Shown here: piece by piece, positions 26,063 through 38,071 of the stretch
How positions within the stretch are numbered: the first letter of the stretch is position 1
Layout of the letters: every line of letters starts with the position of its first letter
From: Fomes fomentarius
Lineage: Eukaryota; Basidiomycota; Agaricomycetes; Polyporales; Polyporaceae
Direction: 5' to 3'
NCBI GenBank assembly: GCA_022606135.1
Contig: JABYQN010000001.1
Location: 1,302,001 to 1,366,000 of the forward strand
DNA: 64,000 nt
The notes under the pieces: generated by a model
Told to the model about the DNA's origin: nothing
The model's input: the letters and a program-made list of their open reading frames with translations, nothing else
Databases searched by the model: none
Translations under genes and position numbers: made by a program

Positions 26063-27596
26063 TCAGTTCAACGAACGGATAGCAGTGCGGAGACGCTTCT
26101 GGATGGGGCGAGCAAGATACTCCGGTGCATCGTAGTCCACGGAGAAAACGCTCACGGCGGTCGCGCAACCGGCACTGATATCGGTCTCACCTATATGCAG
26201 CGCATGTCGTCAATACCTGCGATAATTGTAATCACGACGAGACACTTACCAGGGTCCTCCCTGATACCATTTATGTTTGCGTTCACACCGGTGGCCGCCC
26301 TACATCATCAGACGTTATGAGAACGTACTCAGAGAACAACCGTAGAGCTACGCACAGATTATTGGTGACGGGGAAACCGGTCGTATTGTCAATGGTGATT
26401 TGATTAACGGACGCGCCGCCCGTCAGACGAGTAAAGGTGAGAGGGGGCTGGTCAAAGGTGTGGTCATGAGGTTGCTTGCCCTGTCATAATTGTATCTACG
26501 TACCGCTGTACAGTTGCTGTCAGGCCCGAAGGTAGGGATATTGACGCTGAATTTGGCACGTTAGTGGCAGATCAAAACATGATCCATGTGCGAAGGCGAA
26601 CTTAAGGCCGACACCCAGAGGAAGCAGACGCTCTTGAGTTACGTTGACATCTTTGGCAACAGCACGTACGGTATCCACGACAACCTGAGCCGCTTTCAAT
26701 ATAAGTGCACTGTCACAAGTATGAGCACTAACCTTGGCTGCGAGGTTTGCTGGGTCGTTCGGGTCGTCAGTGAGAGTCGTGAACGAGCGATGCGTGCCGT
26801 TTCCAGCTGAGAACGCAATTGCGGGAAGCTGAGAATAAGAAATACTTAGCACCAGCTTGAATTCGATAATAAGACATATTTACCCCACGCTCAACTGAAG
26901 TATACGTTGCGCCGACAGTGCCACTCAGAGTATACACGAAGGGACCGTTGTTCTGTCCCTCGTTGGGACCAGACACGACGAGGTCAATAGGAGTACTGCC
27001 AAACTTTTTGGGGGCAATAATGTCTATGCCAAAGACGGCCTGATGATAAGAAGCCTGCTCAGCTCTAGACTCGTGGGATGCCGCCGATTATACTCACCGA
27101 AGCTGCGGGCGTTCCGTTGAAGTAGACTGCAAGCGGAAGAAGCTTAGGACATCTGACCTGAGGCTTGCCAGCAAAGGTACATCACTCACAGAGGTCGCCG
27201 TTGTCAGAATCTTGACCAAAGAACGGCGCACCGACGGGAATGGACCCGAACTCGCCACCAGGCGCAGTGATGTTGGTCGTGGGGAGTACGAAGGTACCAC
27301 CCCTCCCGGACTGCTGCACTGCAGGACTAGAGTCGATGTCGTTACGAACGCTCTTTGTTACGTGACATAGAAAAGTGCTCACGCGACTAAAAGCACGTCG
27401 TGTCCATCTGCCTTGAGGGCACTGTAGGTCGCTCTGGGAGACGGTTGAACATTGAGCTGCCCGTCAGGAGGTGAACGATGACTACGTACCGGATGTTCGC
27501 AGAGGCCCAGCTGTCATCGTTGGTGAGCAGGATGTTGAGTCCTGCGGCACACGACACGAAGGCAAGGAGAGACGCGACGGATACGGACTTGAACAT
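26063..27596 (-). CDS. secreted SurE-like nucleotidase/acid phosphatase
   Basis: SurE-fold metal-dependent phosphatase releasing phosphate from nucleotides or other monoesters; the fungal branch is secreted. The signal peptide begins MFKSVSVASLLAFVSCAAG and the mature protein starts at once with the metal-binding motif LNILLTNDDSW. Following segments: SALKADGHDVLLVA, SPAVQQSGRGGTF, PIDLVVSGPNEGQNNG, YTLSGTVGATYTSVERGV, LPAIAFSAG, and near the C-terminus CATAVSVFSVDYDAPEYLAR, ending IRSLN with stop at 26063-26065. Roughly 320 residues over about nine small exons. A CATAAATAGA element at 27681-27690 (minus strand) may be the TATA box, about 85 bases upstream. The usual Gly after NDD is Ser here. 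Confidence 0.88.
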
Positions 27597-29441
27597 CTTG
27601 TAGAGGATTGCAGCGACACCGGGACCTGGGGTGGGCGCGCAAAGTTCGAACCACTACGGGCGCGACTGGAGTCGTTGCGCTCTATTTATGCTGCAGCGGG
27701 GCGTACATCATGCCGATTAATCAACAGGGTCTAGTTGGGTCTGGGAAAGATGAAGGACTCGAATGTCATAAACGGTGCAGACTGTGAGACTACGAGCCAA
27801 TAGGCGGGACGGACGCGACCCACGTTGGTGCACTCATTCATGCGTCACAGCAAGAAGACGCTGTCCAGCTGATGAAGCTATCTGTGGCAGCCGTGAAGTC
27901 ATAAAACGATGCGCAACGCGAGAAGATGTGTCGACCACCTAGCAAGAGGCTTAAGGTTCTGCAAACGACATTTCTGGAGCGATTCGATGGTCAGCAGTCC
28001 TATTTCACAGGCACGAGTCTCACACACCCGTCTTTAAGCTTACCACGATCGACATGGCAAACCATCCTAGTATCCATCAAGCTTACGACACGACCCCTAT
28101 AGGTGTGCCGAAGTCCTCGGGCTAGTATGCGATTCGATCGAAGAGGCTCGCCAAGAACAAGATCAAGTGTGTACTTACCGTGAGAAACTCCAGAGAAGCC
28201 TCAGCGGGCGCTTACACCTGTCAATCAGCCTTGAGGTCGGCGAGACTGGACCTGCAGTTGTACAACGTTTATAATCGCCAACACCGTACATACTGCATGT
28301 CTGTCCTGCTTGTGTCCATGACGCTCACCACACAATGACCGACCACAAGCTGCTCTGTATACCCTTGTCACCCGGTACTAGCACTCGAGCTACAGTACCC
28401 CATCTCCAGAATGGCTACATCCGCGTAACCTTTGGGCGACACGAATGATCCTCCGTACGCTTTTTGTATCCGTGTGTTGATGGGGGGTGTATTTGTTCCG
28501 AGTGAGTCTTGGAGTTTCTTGCTTGCTTGAACAGCCAGAGCGCGCCCGAAACAAAACCCGATAAAACACGGGATACATGTTCGCGAACAATCCCCCATAG
28601 AAATCAACGACACCTGCCACTGTCGTCGCCGCAATAGCAAATCTGTACGTAGTACACATGATATCTTCCTACTTCATATCTCTTACGACTGGACATAGGT
28701 GTCGAGGAGATGGGCTGTGACCTGTCTGCAATCCGGGCATCGCACCCAATGAGCACTTCTAGTTCCAACTCAGTGTCTGAGGTGTCTCCATGTTGTGATC
28801 ATTGGACGCTGTCAATGGTACATCATCGGTGGAGTATCCAAATATCGTTTTGAACAGAGAGAATGGTATTACATCCATCACCACATCGTTCCCCGTCGAC
28901 GATCTACACCCAAACCGCTATCGGACCTGTGAAGTGTCTTTACACGTGCACATTCTTCGTGTATCGATCAGTAGACTTACCCCAGGTGAGCCTTCATCAC
29001 ACATGAAACCGCATTGTTCGTCGTTGACAGTCTCCTGGACCAGAAAACGTTGTCCCAAGGGTGTTCGTGATGTGTGGCCCGCCTTGATAGAGACTGCGGC
29101 AGGAGGATGTCCCTCCCTTCCGGAAGGGGGATGGATATCTGGGTAGCTGTTCGCGCTGCAGTGCGGGGCACAGGGGTTTCATCCAGATGCTAGTACAGTA
29201 TGTCAGAGGGTATCTTTGGTTTGACAAATGAAGATAGAGGAAGGCGGGTCCGTAGATATATTTACGTGTATGTATGTAGTCGGGGGCAGAAAATGAGCAG
29301 CGGAACGCTGTCGCTTGCCTCCATCATCGCCACTCGACAGTATCCGTCTCTCGTACACTACCACTGGACGCGTGGTGGAAAACCCATTCGCGCGACTCTC
29401 TTGACTCGCCATTCACTCACTTGCGCACAAATTGCCAAGCG
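27597..29441. other. gene-poor stretch between the SurE and PHD genes
   Basis: 1.85 kb without a recognised gene. Overlapping minus-strand frames at 28368-28659, one beginning MCTTYRFAIAATTVAGVVDF, and at 28977-29227 look somewhat protein-like. I could not join them into one open model: the plausible intron at 28960-28985 leads to stops in every frame. They may be a decayed gene or chance. The last 200 bases are the likely PHD-gene promoter. Confidence 0.4.
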
Positions 29442-32400
29442 ATGGCCTCAGTCGAGAGCGTCCCGGCGTTCTTGCAGCCAGGGGTGCAGGTGTCACAACC
29501 ACCCCACCTCGAGGGTGATCCGTCCCTGGCTACAGAAATCTTGCCTGGTCCGCCACCTCTTGCTTCTATCCAGCAGGCTGCGATCCCTCGGAAGGACCAC
29601 AAGAAACCTATTGTGACATACTCTTACTTGCCTGCATCCGACCCTGGGACTACCTACACTCATTTTGCGGGTACCCTCTCCGCAGCTCCCACCGAAATGG
29701 ATGGGTCTCGGAGAAAACGTGGACGTTTAGACAAAGGGTACGTCCGTTGTTTTTCGTTTGATACCAAGAGAGCTGAAGTTGGTGTCACATTGGACCACTT
29801 TCGCGCGCACAACCATATATCGAAACTCTGTCGATTCCCCTCGGCATTCGCGCACGCACTATCGTCTACGTCAACAGTGTCGAAAGCAGCAGATCCCAGC
29901 GTGCTTCTGCTCGCAGTCTTGCTGTAGTGGCGCCTCCCTCTGACCATATCGTGCCGCCAGAAGCGACCGCTTCGTCATCGCATGTCCTGTCGGACTTTGA
30001 TCCTGCTCTCCTACCTCTTGATTCCGACGACCCCATGGTTTCTCGCGCAACATCTTTCCATGCGGAGGACTCGCCTCCGGAGGCGGTAGAGCAGTCAAAA
30101 CGACATCGCGCACGACCTACCGGCAAGGATAAGGGAAAGGGGAAGGAGAGGGAACCTATGGTCAGGGTGAAGGAGGAGCCTGGTGTAGTGTCTTTGAGCG
30201 GTGAGACCGCCCCCTCTCTGGTGCGTTTTCTCCCGACTGCATGAACATGCCGGGTTCGTGACTCTCTGTCCAGCCCAACGAAGACCATTGCTCTGCATGC
30301 CGGTCTCTAGGTGCTCTGGTATACTGCGACGGTTGTCCGAGGGCATTCCACTGGTTATGTCTGGATCCCCCAATGGAGGCAACGGACCTTCCCGAAGGGG
30401 AATCGAGATGGTTCTGCCCGGCGTGTACCCTAGAGCAGGTGAGACTCGCTTCACCTCGGCCCTCGTATCAAATTTAATCAGCGCCTTGGATAGCGGCCTT
30501 CCCCAAAGCCGCCGTCTTCCCTCAAGTTCCTGGCCCCCCTTGTCCACGAACTTGCTTCTAAGATACCCACTGAATTTCAACTCCCACAAGACGTTCGCTC
30601 TTTCTTCAAAGACGGTTAGTCACCATGTTTTACGAATGGGATCCGTTAACTGAAGTCATGTAACCAGTGGGAACCGGTCCAAGGGGCGCATATCAGGACA
30701 TGTCTGAAGTGAAACAGCCCCGTTTCAAGTGAGATGACCGTGGTATAGCTGTCTTCGTGATCTGATGTTGCTTGTACAGCCGTCATGGCCAGTTGGAGGA
30801 TCGCGATCCTTACAGATTAAAGGATCGAAATGGCGATCCAGTGTTGTGCTTTCGTTGCAGTACCTCTGCCCTCCCCCCCGGCTTGACGGCAGATTCTCCC
30901 ACTGCGAAGCGTGCAAGACGAGCGAGTTCGAGCAATGCCAACAATTATGAGACGGGAAGGGCCATCATATCCTGCGACTACTGTCATCTCCATTGGCACT
31001 TGGATTGCGTGGATCCGCCAATGATTCTCATGCCCCCATGGTCGAAGAAGTGGATGTGCCCGAATCATGCCGAACGCGTCTTGGTATGTTATCATGCAGA
31101 TCTGCCCCTGTGTCTTATCGCCTGACCTTCGAACTCCTCCTCTCCAGCAACCGAAACGCCGCATACCCCGAGCCAATGCCACACCTATCGAAATCACGAA
31201 GCCTCGGCAATGGAACAATGGCAGCATCGAGATCATTCAAGCTGAAACCGGTCCGCCTCCTGCTCCTCAAGCCCAGGACAAGCTCAACGTGGATGAGGTG
31301 CTCATCAACGGCCGTCGATATCGAGTGCCGGAGAGAATTATCACCCTGGACTTCTGGGACAAAGTAGCGAGGAATCGCCGGGGTGACTCTGCGTCCGAGA
31401 GGTGAGCAAGCTGCTCGCTCTGTCTCGACGACACTCGCTGATGAGTTGTGCAGTCGGGAGATCGAGACTTCGAGCGGACTATCGTCACCTCTTACTTCGT
31501 TGAGCTCCCTTGACGGAGACAGCGTGCCTCCGTACTCAATAGAGCCCTCAGTGTATAACACCGAAGATATAGGGTTTGCCCAGGTGAGATGAGTTTTGTT
31601 CATACCACCAGTAGGACCTTACTGAAGTGTTCATGTGCAAGATGCTGTGCGAGATGCAGCTGCAGGGTTCATCCAATCCCTCTGTTGTCGCAGAAGAGAA
31701 CGGGAAAGGTCGTGCGAATGGTGTGCCGAAGGTGTCCATTAAAGTCGAGCCTCAAGACGGTATGCCCAAGGTTGGTGTAATGGTTCATCGGTCTGTATCA
31801 AGTTCCTGACCAAGTGATGCTATGTACAGAATCATCGACACAAGACAATGACCGGCGGTGCTACCACTGGTAGCATATCAGCAGAAACTTCAAGGCCACG
31901 TCGCGTTGTAGCTGCTCGCTCGATGCCTGCGAGATCGCGTTCAGCAAGAAGATCCGGTCGGTCCAGGGAGGACGATGTGCCTATGGAAATCGATTTGGAC
32001 CTCCCTGACCTGGTCATCTCATCCGGTAAGCGTCCGGATGCGCGTCGCAAAGCGGCTAGACCACCGGAAGAAGTTGCTACTCCTCAGCCCTCGGCTCCTA
32101 CCAACGGCATCCAATCCGCGGGCGACATGCCTCCCCCCGATTCCATTCCGACACAGTCTACATCGGCGTCTGTATCCAGGCCAAAGAGGAGCCGCCAGCC
32201 TGTTCGGCAGAAAGGAACCTCCGGCAAAGTGACTATCAAGACGGATCCTGATCAGAATGTCACCGACTTGTCGAAGCTTGAACGGACACCTTCCAAGGCT
32301 GGGTCCAGTCGGAAGAAGTTGAACGGCACTGGAGAGTTCACGTCCATCAGTCGGAACCCCAAACCTGTTACACCCCCTACTACCAACGGCCAAGCTTCCA

Positions 32401-32684
32401 CCACCCAGTCCAAGACGGAGGCCACACCAACTTTGAAGATACGCCTCCCAAGGCTGGGGGCTTTCAGCTCTCCTTCTACTACGGCAGCTAGCCAGTCTGC
32501 GACAGCAGAGGCGTCAAAGGCTTCGCCCACAAAGGCACCTGTTGCATCCGTCTCAGCGTCCCGTCCTCGACGCTCTTTACGCAGGCGAGGCTCCATTCCG
32601 ACACCGCTGAACTCCGCATCCGTAAGCGAGACGGGTTCTTCGAGAGTCAACGGCCCTTCCGTCAGCCCACTTGAGTCTTCCTGA
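29442..32684 (+). CDS. two-PHD-finger chromatin protein, Rco1-like (Rpd3S-type complex)
   Basis: Rco1 relatives recruit the Rpd3S histone deacetylase to transcribed nucleosomes. The start is MASVESVPAFLQPG; a frame extension to 29421 begins with TTG. PHD1 (about 30275-30435) reads HCSACRSLGALVYCDGCPRA, FHWLCLDPPM, then RWFCPACT, a full C4HC3 set. PHD2 has CFRCST, then a loop of over 30 residues containing KRARR, then ISCDYCHLHWHLDCVDPPM and WMCPNH. After it comes the segment VLINGRRYRVPERIITLDFW. The remaining C-terminal part (31845-32684) is a long Ser/Pro/Lys/Arg-rich tail, probably disordered and nuclear. About nine exons. The Rco1 assignment rests on paired PHD fingers and their spacing; a Cti6-like protein is an alternative. 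Confidence 0.8.
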
Positions 32685-33044
32685 CTCCTCTTCGTGCACG
32701 ACAGACCCCTTATCGTTATTCTATCGTGTCTCGCACCGCTTTCGTAGTATTGTAAGGCAATGTATACCACCCGTAGCGTTCTCTCGGACCGTGAGTAGGG
32801 CGAATAGCTACTGTAATCAGGTCTGCTGGGCTTGGGAGTTTGCATAGGTCTTTGGGTGTACTCACGGTTACTCCCATGCATCACGGGCGACCTTGGCGTC
32901 CTGGCGCCTCTCTCATCTCTTTGTTGACTACCGCATACGTACAACACGAACTACCCATCCTTCCTTTCTCACTCGAGCTTCTCGCACTGTTGAACGTATC
33001 CAGGCTGCACATAGCATTTTGATACGTGACTTGCATTCACATCA
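32685..33044. other. tandem intergenic region
   Basis: 360 bases between two + strand genes. It holds the 3' end of the PHD gene and the promoter of the acyltransferase gene. No other structure seen. Confidence 0.5.
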
Positions 33045-34799
33045 ATGACTGTGTACACGATTCCAGTCAAACCAAAGGCACCCACGATATTGGATGGTAA
33101 GATCAACACGGTTGAATTACCAGGCTACGAACTATGGATGACTTATGTGAGTACTGACGGTTGTACAGCTTCACCCTCAGTATGCTACCTCTCTGATGTC
33201 TTAGATCGAGAACGTGCATGTTGTCCCAAAGCGGATAGGTATCCACCAGTTTATATGCGCATTAGAGGAGAGCTTGCAATTCTATCCGCATGCTGCTGGA
33301 CAACTGCGCAATACTGGCGACCGATGGATCGTGGGTCGAGTCAAGATAGAGACAATATGTACGGTAAATGTTGATGACTATGTGCACAGATAACCTTGAC
33401 CCACGCCCCCATCATGCTGGACGTCGAGGAGTTGGAAAATTCCTTCGACTTGAACCTTGAGCGAGAGGGCTGGATCATACAGGCCGATCTGCGCCGCTTT
33501 CTGAGAGGAAGAGAAAGCCAGCCTTCTCGGTACCCTGCAGATCCTTCGCGCACATCCACAGGCTCGCCGGAACACTCTCTGCTGTTCATCAAATTGACGG
33601 TGACGCCGGACGAAACGGTCATCGGAGTGTCGTGGCATCATGTCCTAGGTGGGGTCGAACCTCTTGGTAGAACCATTCACGTCTTGATACTATCTTATAT
33701 CTCGTAGGCGACGCCACGATATTGCTGCAATTCATGCTACTTCTCTCGAGGCGATATCAGGGCGACGATAAACCACCGTCGCCTTCCCCATACTTCCTCA
33801 AGCAAGACTATGGCTCCCCCAGTCCCTCCCTACTCGACCGATACACCCCCCTAATGCCCCATTTGGTGCATACTATACGCACTTCTGAGTTGGGTAACAA
33901 ATACACCGCCATGAATACAGCGACGGCTCCAGTTGCGTTCAGAGTCGCGATCGCTCGACTCAGACAGCTCAGAGACAAGGTTGTGGATACCGGGGGCTCT
34001 ACTTTCGGGCCGTCCTTGCAAGACTGCTTGACCGCGTTGAGTGTTACTGCTCTCAATCGTTATCTGGAGGCGCCCATCACAAGAATCACGAATGCTGCAC
34101 AGGTTGTTCTCGCAATTGTATTGTGAAGTACATGAGACTTACATGATGACGAATGACAGTACAGGACAGCTGTTGGGGCAATGGATCACCCAGAAGTGGC
34201 TGGGAATGCTATTTACATCGTGCGACTGATTTTGGATCTTGGACACTTTCCTGATAAAATCACGCAGATCCCTACTCAACTGGAGCACGAAGAGAGGGAC
34301 TTGAAGACGGTAGCATGCGCACTTCGTCGGTCTATCTCCCAGTGCCGAGACCCCACTTTCGTGAAGGAGTATATCAGTGTCGCCAGCCAAATGATGTCTT
34401 CTGCCGTCGATGAGGGTCGTAGTATGTTCTTTGAAGCACCCCCGGGACAGATTTCGGTCAATTCAAACCTGGCGTAAGTGGCTCATTATTACTGTCCTGT
34501 TGTGGGATCTCGGATGTCATTCGCTCATGCGTCTGTATAGACTCGACTGGCATTCGGTCCACTTCGGATATCCCGGACAGGCTCGCTTTCACACCTCGGG
34601 GATTAACGACAGATACATTAGGGTATTCTTCTCCAACAAACGTTCGAATATGAATCTGGACGGACCGTCGGGACCGGAGTCCGATGGGCGATGGGTGGAT
34701 GTGTTCTTCGCTGTAGCGAAGGACGTGAGGGATGAGCTTTTGAGCGACATTGTGAATGGTTTGGAAGATGTTGAAGTGACTCCAATTTTTTCGCAATAG
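33045..34799 (+). CDS. HXXXD-type acyltransferase
   Basis: Member of the BAHD-like transferase superfamily that moves an acyl group from CoA to an alcohol or amine. The start is MTVYTIPVKPKAPTILDG. Next come IENVHVVPKRIGIHQFICAL and ESLQFYPHAAGQLRNTGDRW, the conserved N-terminal fold. The catalytic motif is HVLGD within GVSWHHVLGDATILL, joined across an intron near 33650-33708. A C-terminal DFGWG-like position reads LDWHSVHFGYP, then RVFFSNKR and FFAVAKDVRDELLS. Seven or so exons, roughly 450 residues, no signal peptide. No polyketide, terpene or peptide synthase lies nearby, so its substrate is unknown. The frame just after 33205 reads continuously to about 33360. Confidence 0.82.
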
Positions 34800-35150
34800 A
34801 CATCATGAGTACTTGCGATCATCACTACCCTTGGATCGCTCCTCTACCAATACGGAAGTAGGCTCTGAGAACGCGGCGGTGTCGAGACCCTGGACGCGGA
34901 GGATGGCCATGATGGCGTGCTTGTAAGCCTCCTAGTTGGACGACCCGCAGTAGTACTACTTCGAGATGATGTGCCTATTGAGCGTCTAGTCGAGAGGAAA
35001 GGCCCAATCAGGCAAGTCACGTTGAAATGGATCCTGCCGCACAGCCTCAGCCTGGCTTCCGTCGTGATCCGCCACCCAGTCTCAGCCACAGTATTCCGCA
35101 GCTAACTCTTGACCTTCAAGTTGGTAATTGTTTCTATCGCATCTTCAACC
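34800..35150. other. tandem intergenic region
   Basis: 351 bases between two + strand genes. A minus-strand frame at 34844-35089 is Ser/Arg/Thr-rich without any recognisable domain, and I treat it as chance. Probably the promoter of the phosphomutase gene. Confidence 0.45.
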
Positions 35151-37972
35151 ATGACGTCGACCATCAAGGAACTCGTTGATCAATGGCTCCGCCAAGATCC
35201 GGTAAGATTTGATCATGCCCCCGGGCAGGTCTTTATAAAGGCTGATCCGTCTGCAATAAAATCCCGATTGCTGTGTGGCAGAATCCAGAAACACGCAGAG
35301 AAGTGGAAGCTCTCATTGAGGCCGGAAATGATGCTGAGCTGGAGAAGAGAATGAGGTCATTGACCTATGTCGTGCTGTCGAGAGTTGACACTGATCAAAT
35401 CATACGATGATCTTACTTTAGCCCACGCATTGAGTTCGGAACTGCAGGTAATCACCTCCATTATTACTTGCACTGCATGAGCTCTCATATACAGATCAAC
35501 AGGGTTACGTGGACGCATGGAGGCTGGTTGGGGACGTATGAATGATTTAATCATCATCCAGGCATCACAAGTAACATGCTATCATCCCTCGTACTGGGAG
35601 CCTGTGGCGACTAAACAATTGCCCCTAGGGCCTTTGCGCATATGTACTCGAAAACGTGAAGGATGCTCGTTCACGGGGTGTGGTCGTGGGCCACGATCAT
35701 CGCCACCATTCCGAGAAATGGGCCCAGCTCACCGCCGCGGTGTTCATCGATCAGCAGGTTCCTGTGTACCTCAACAATGGACTCGTACATACCCCTTTGT
35801 GAGCGCGTCGCCAGCAAAGCGCTCTACAACCCATTTGCTGATAGATGTGCAGGGTGCCGTTTACTGTGAAGGCGAAGCAGGCAGCTTGTGGTGTCATGAT
35901 CACAGGTATAAAACAGCCTTCGCCCGAATGCTATTGACTGACCACCCCTATAGCGAGCCATAACCCGAAGGTTGGTGATAGTTACTCTCGAGATCCTTGT
36001 TGCTGAACTCATTGGACAGCAAGATAATGGGTACAAGGTATGCAGTATAAGCCTAGTGTCACGGCGAGCTTCTACTCATTGTGCCCTAGGTATACTGGGA
36101 AAACGCAGTGCAGGTATGTATCTTGAGGTGAGAACGAATGTACACTGATGTTCGTCGTATTTCTCTAGATCATCGAGCCCCATGACAAGGGGATCTCGGT
36201 CTCAATCCGCCAACATCAAGATCCCCGACAACTTGATCTTGCCGCACTCACCAGCTCGCCCTTGCTCAAGAAGTTTGACGATACCGCGTATTTCGAGTAC
36301 ATCGGATCGCTCTCTCGTTATAAGTACGTAGCTCTACTGGCGTCCCTTACATCCGCATGACTCTTTTGTGTAGGTTACTGAATTCACAGACCACCATCAA
36401 GTTCGTGAACACCTCGATGCATGGTGTGAGCGATGCTGCAATGACCAAAGCCTTTGTGATATTCGGCCTTCCGAGGTACATTCCAGTGGTTGCACAACAG
36501 AACCCTGATCCGGAATTCCCTACCGTCAAATTTCCCAACCCGGAAGAAAAGGGTACGAGTGTACAGCTCTACTCAGTACAATCTCACATACTCAGATAAT
36601 CATAGGTGCACTGGTACATACCTTACGTCTCGTCCAGCCACTGCGATCTCTCACTATCCATGTAGGACCTCGCAATTGCTACGGCTGACGACAGTGGAGC
36701 GCAATACATTCTTGCTCAAGATCCTGATTCCGATCGCTTTGCTGCCGCAGAGAAGGGGTGAGCGGAGCATTCTCTCAGGGTTGCTCTGTCGTGTTGATCA
36801 CGGTTCCTAGGTCCGACGGAAGATGGATTCAGTTCACGGGCGATCAACTTGGCACCCTCTTTGCCAGCGCTTGCCTCGACAAGTACAAGGAGTCGGGGAA
36901 GCCCGTATGTAAGTCTACCCTGGCGATTATGAAGGATTACGCTCACATGCCGCTAGCCAAGCTTGCCATGGTTGCGTCGACTGTGAGCTCCAAGATGATT
37001 GAAGCGATTGCGCATGCCGAGGGGTTCAGATTCTCAGAGTGCTTGACAGGTACGTCATTCAACTAGGTACGTCCTCTGCAAGCAGAGCATCGACGCTTAT
37101 ACCACATAGGATTCAAGTACATAGGCAACACTGCCTTGACTCTGGAGCAAGAGGGTTTCGAGGTGCCGTTCGGGTACGAAGAGGCGATAGGTTTCATGTT
37201 TGGCTCGGATCTGCGAGATAAAGATGGAGTCGCTGCTTCGGTGCGTCCCTTCTGAGAAATTTGGTGTTTCTTTACCATGTATGCGTCTTTCGCAGATGGT
37301 CTTTGCGGAGCTCGTGGTTTCCCTTCAGAAGCAAGGTAAGACGGCTAGTTCACACCTCAACGAACTCTACGAGAAGTGAGTACTCTCATCCGTATGCCTC
37401 GCGACTTGTCTAACCCCCATACAGATATGGCTTCTTCCAGGTATGCACGGATCGTCCTCTCCAAAGGTCCATCGCTGAAGTGGTCGCAGACCAGCAATTC
37501 GTATTTCATTTGCACCGAGCCGCGTATCATCGATACTATCTTCACACGTATCCGTAACTTCGACGGGCGCGGGACGTCCACGACGCCGAGTTACCCGAAG
37601 TCGATCGCAGGGCTCACAGTCACCAGCGTGCGCGATCTCACCATCGGGTACGACAGTTCGAACCCTCCCACCTACAAGCCCGCGCTCCCGCTTTCGAGCG
37701 GGCACATGGTCCAATTCAGGGCTGAGAACAAGGTGGACGGGACGAAGATCACACTGACGACGAGGTGAGCTGAAAGCTGCGTCGGACCTGTACCTATTAC
37801 GCACGCTCATGAGATACCGGGTAGGACGAGCGGAACCGAGCCAAAGATCAAGTACTATCTTGAGGGTAGTGGGAAGGACGCGGTGGCCGTAGCGGCGTTG
37901 CTCCCCAAGGTTGTCGCAGAATTATCAGACGTCTGGATGGAAGCAGATAAGCACGGTCTTGGGAAACCTTGA
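35151..37972 (+). CDS. phosphopentomutase / phosphoglucomutase (PGM2/Pgm3 type)
   Basis: Interconverts ribose- or deoxyribose-1-phosphate with the 5-phosphate, and glucose-1- with glucose-6-phosphate. The start is MTSTIKELVDQWLRQDPNP. Segments in order: PRIEFGTAGLRGRMEAGWGR, GLCAYVLENV, VVVGHDHRHHSEKWA, LVHTPLVPFTVK, the active-site phosphoserine loop [20 protein letters not shown], the metal loop AQDPDSDRFAAAEK, GYEEAIGFMFGSDLRDKDG (sugar binding), and the C-terminal phosphate loop RTSGTEPKIKYYLEG. About 595 residues, near the usual length for the human PGM2 and yeast Pgm3 group. More than ten exons, all with short introns. The stop at 37970-37972 faces the stop of MCMBP only 99 bases away, so the two 3' untranslated regions probably overlap. 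Confidence 0.93.
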
Positions 37973-38071
37973 ATACAGGGAGTGGATACAAAGAGCGAGC
38001 AGATACAGCGTGTGATGTCACTCTATAACCAATAGTTTCGTAGCATACAGGCAGTGGCAGAACGAAGACCT

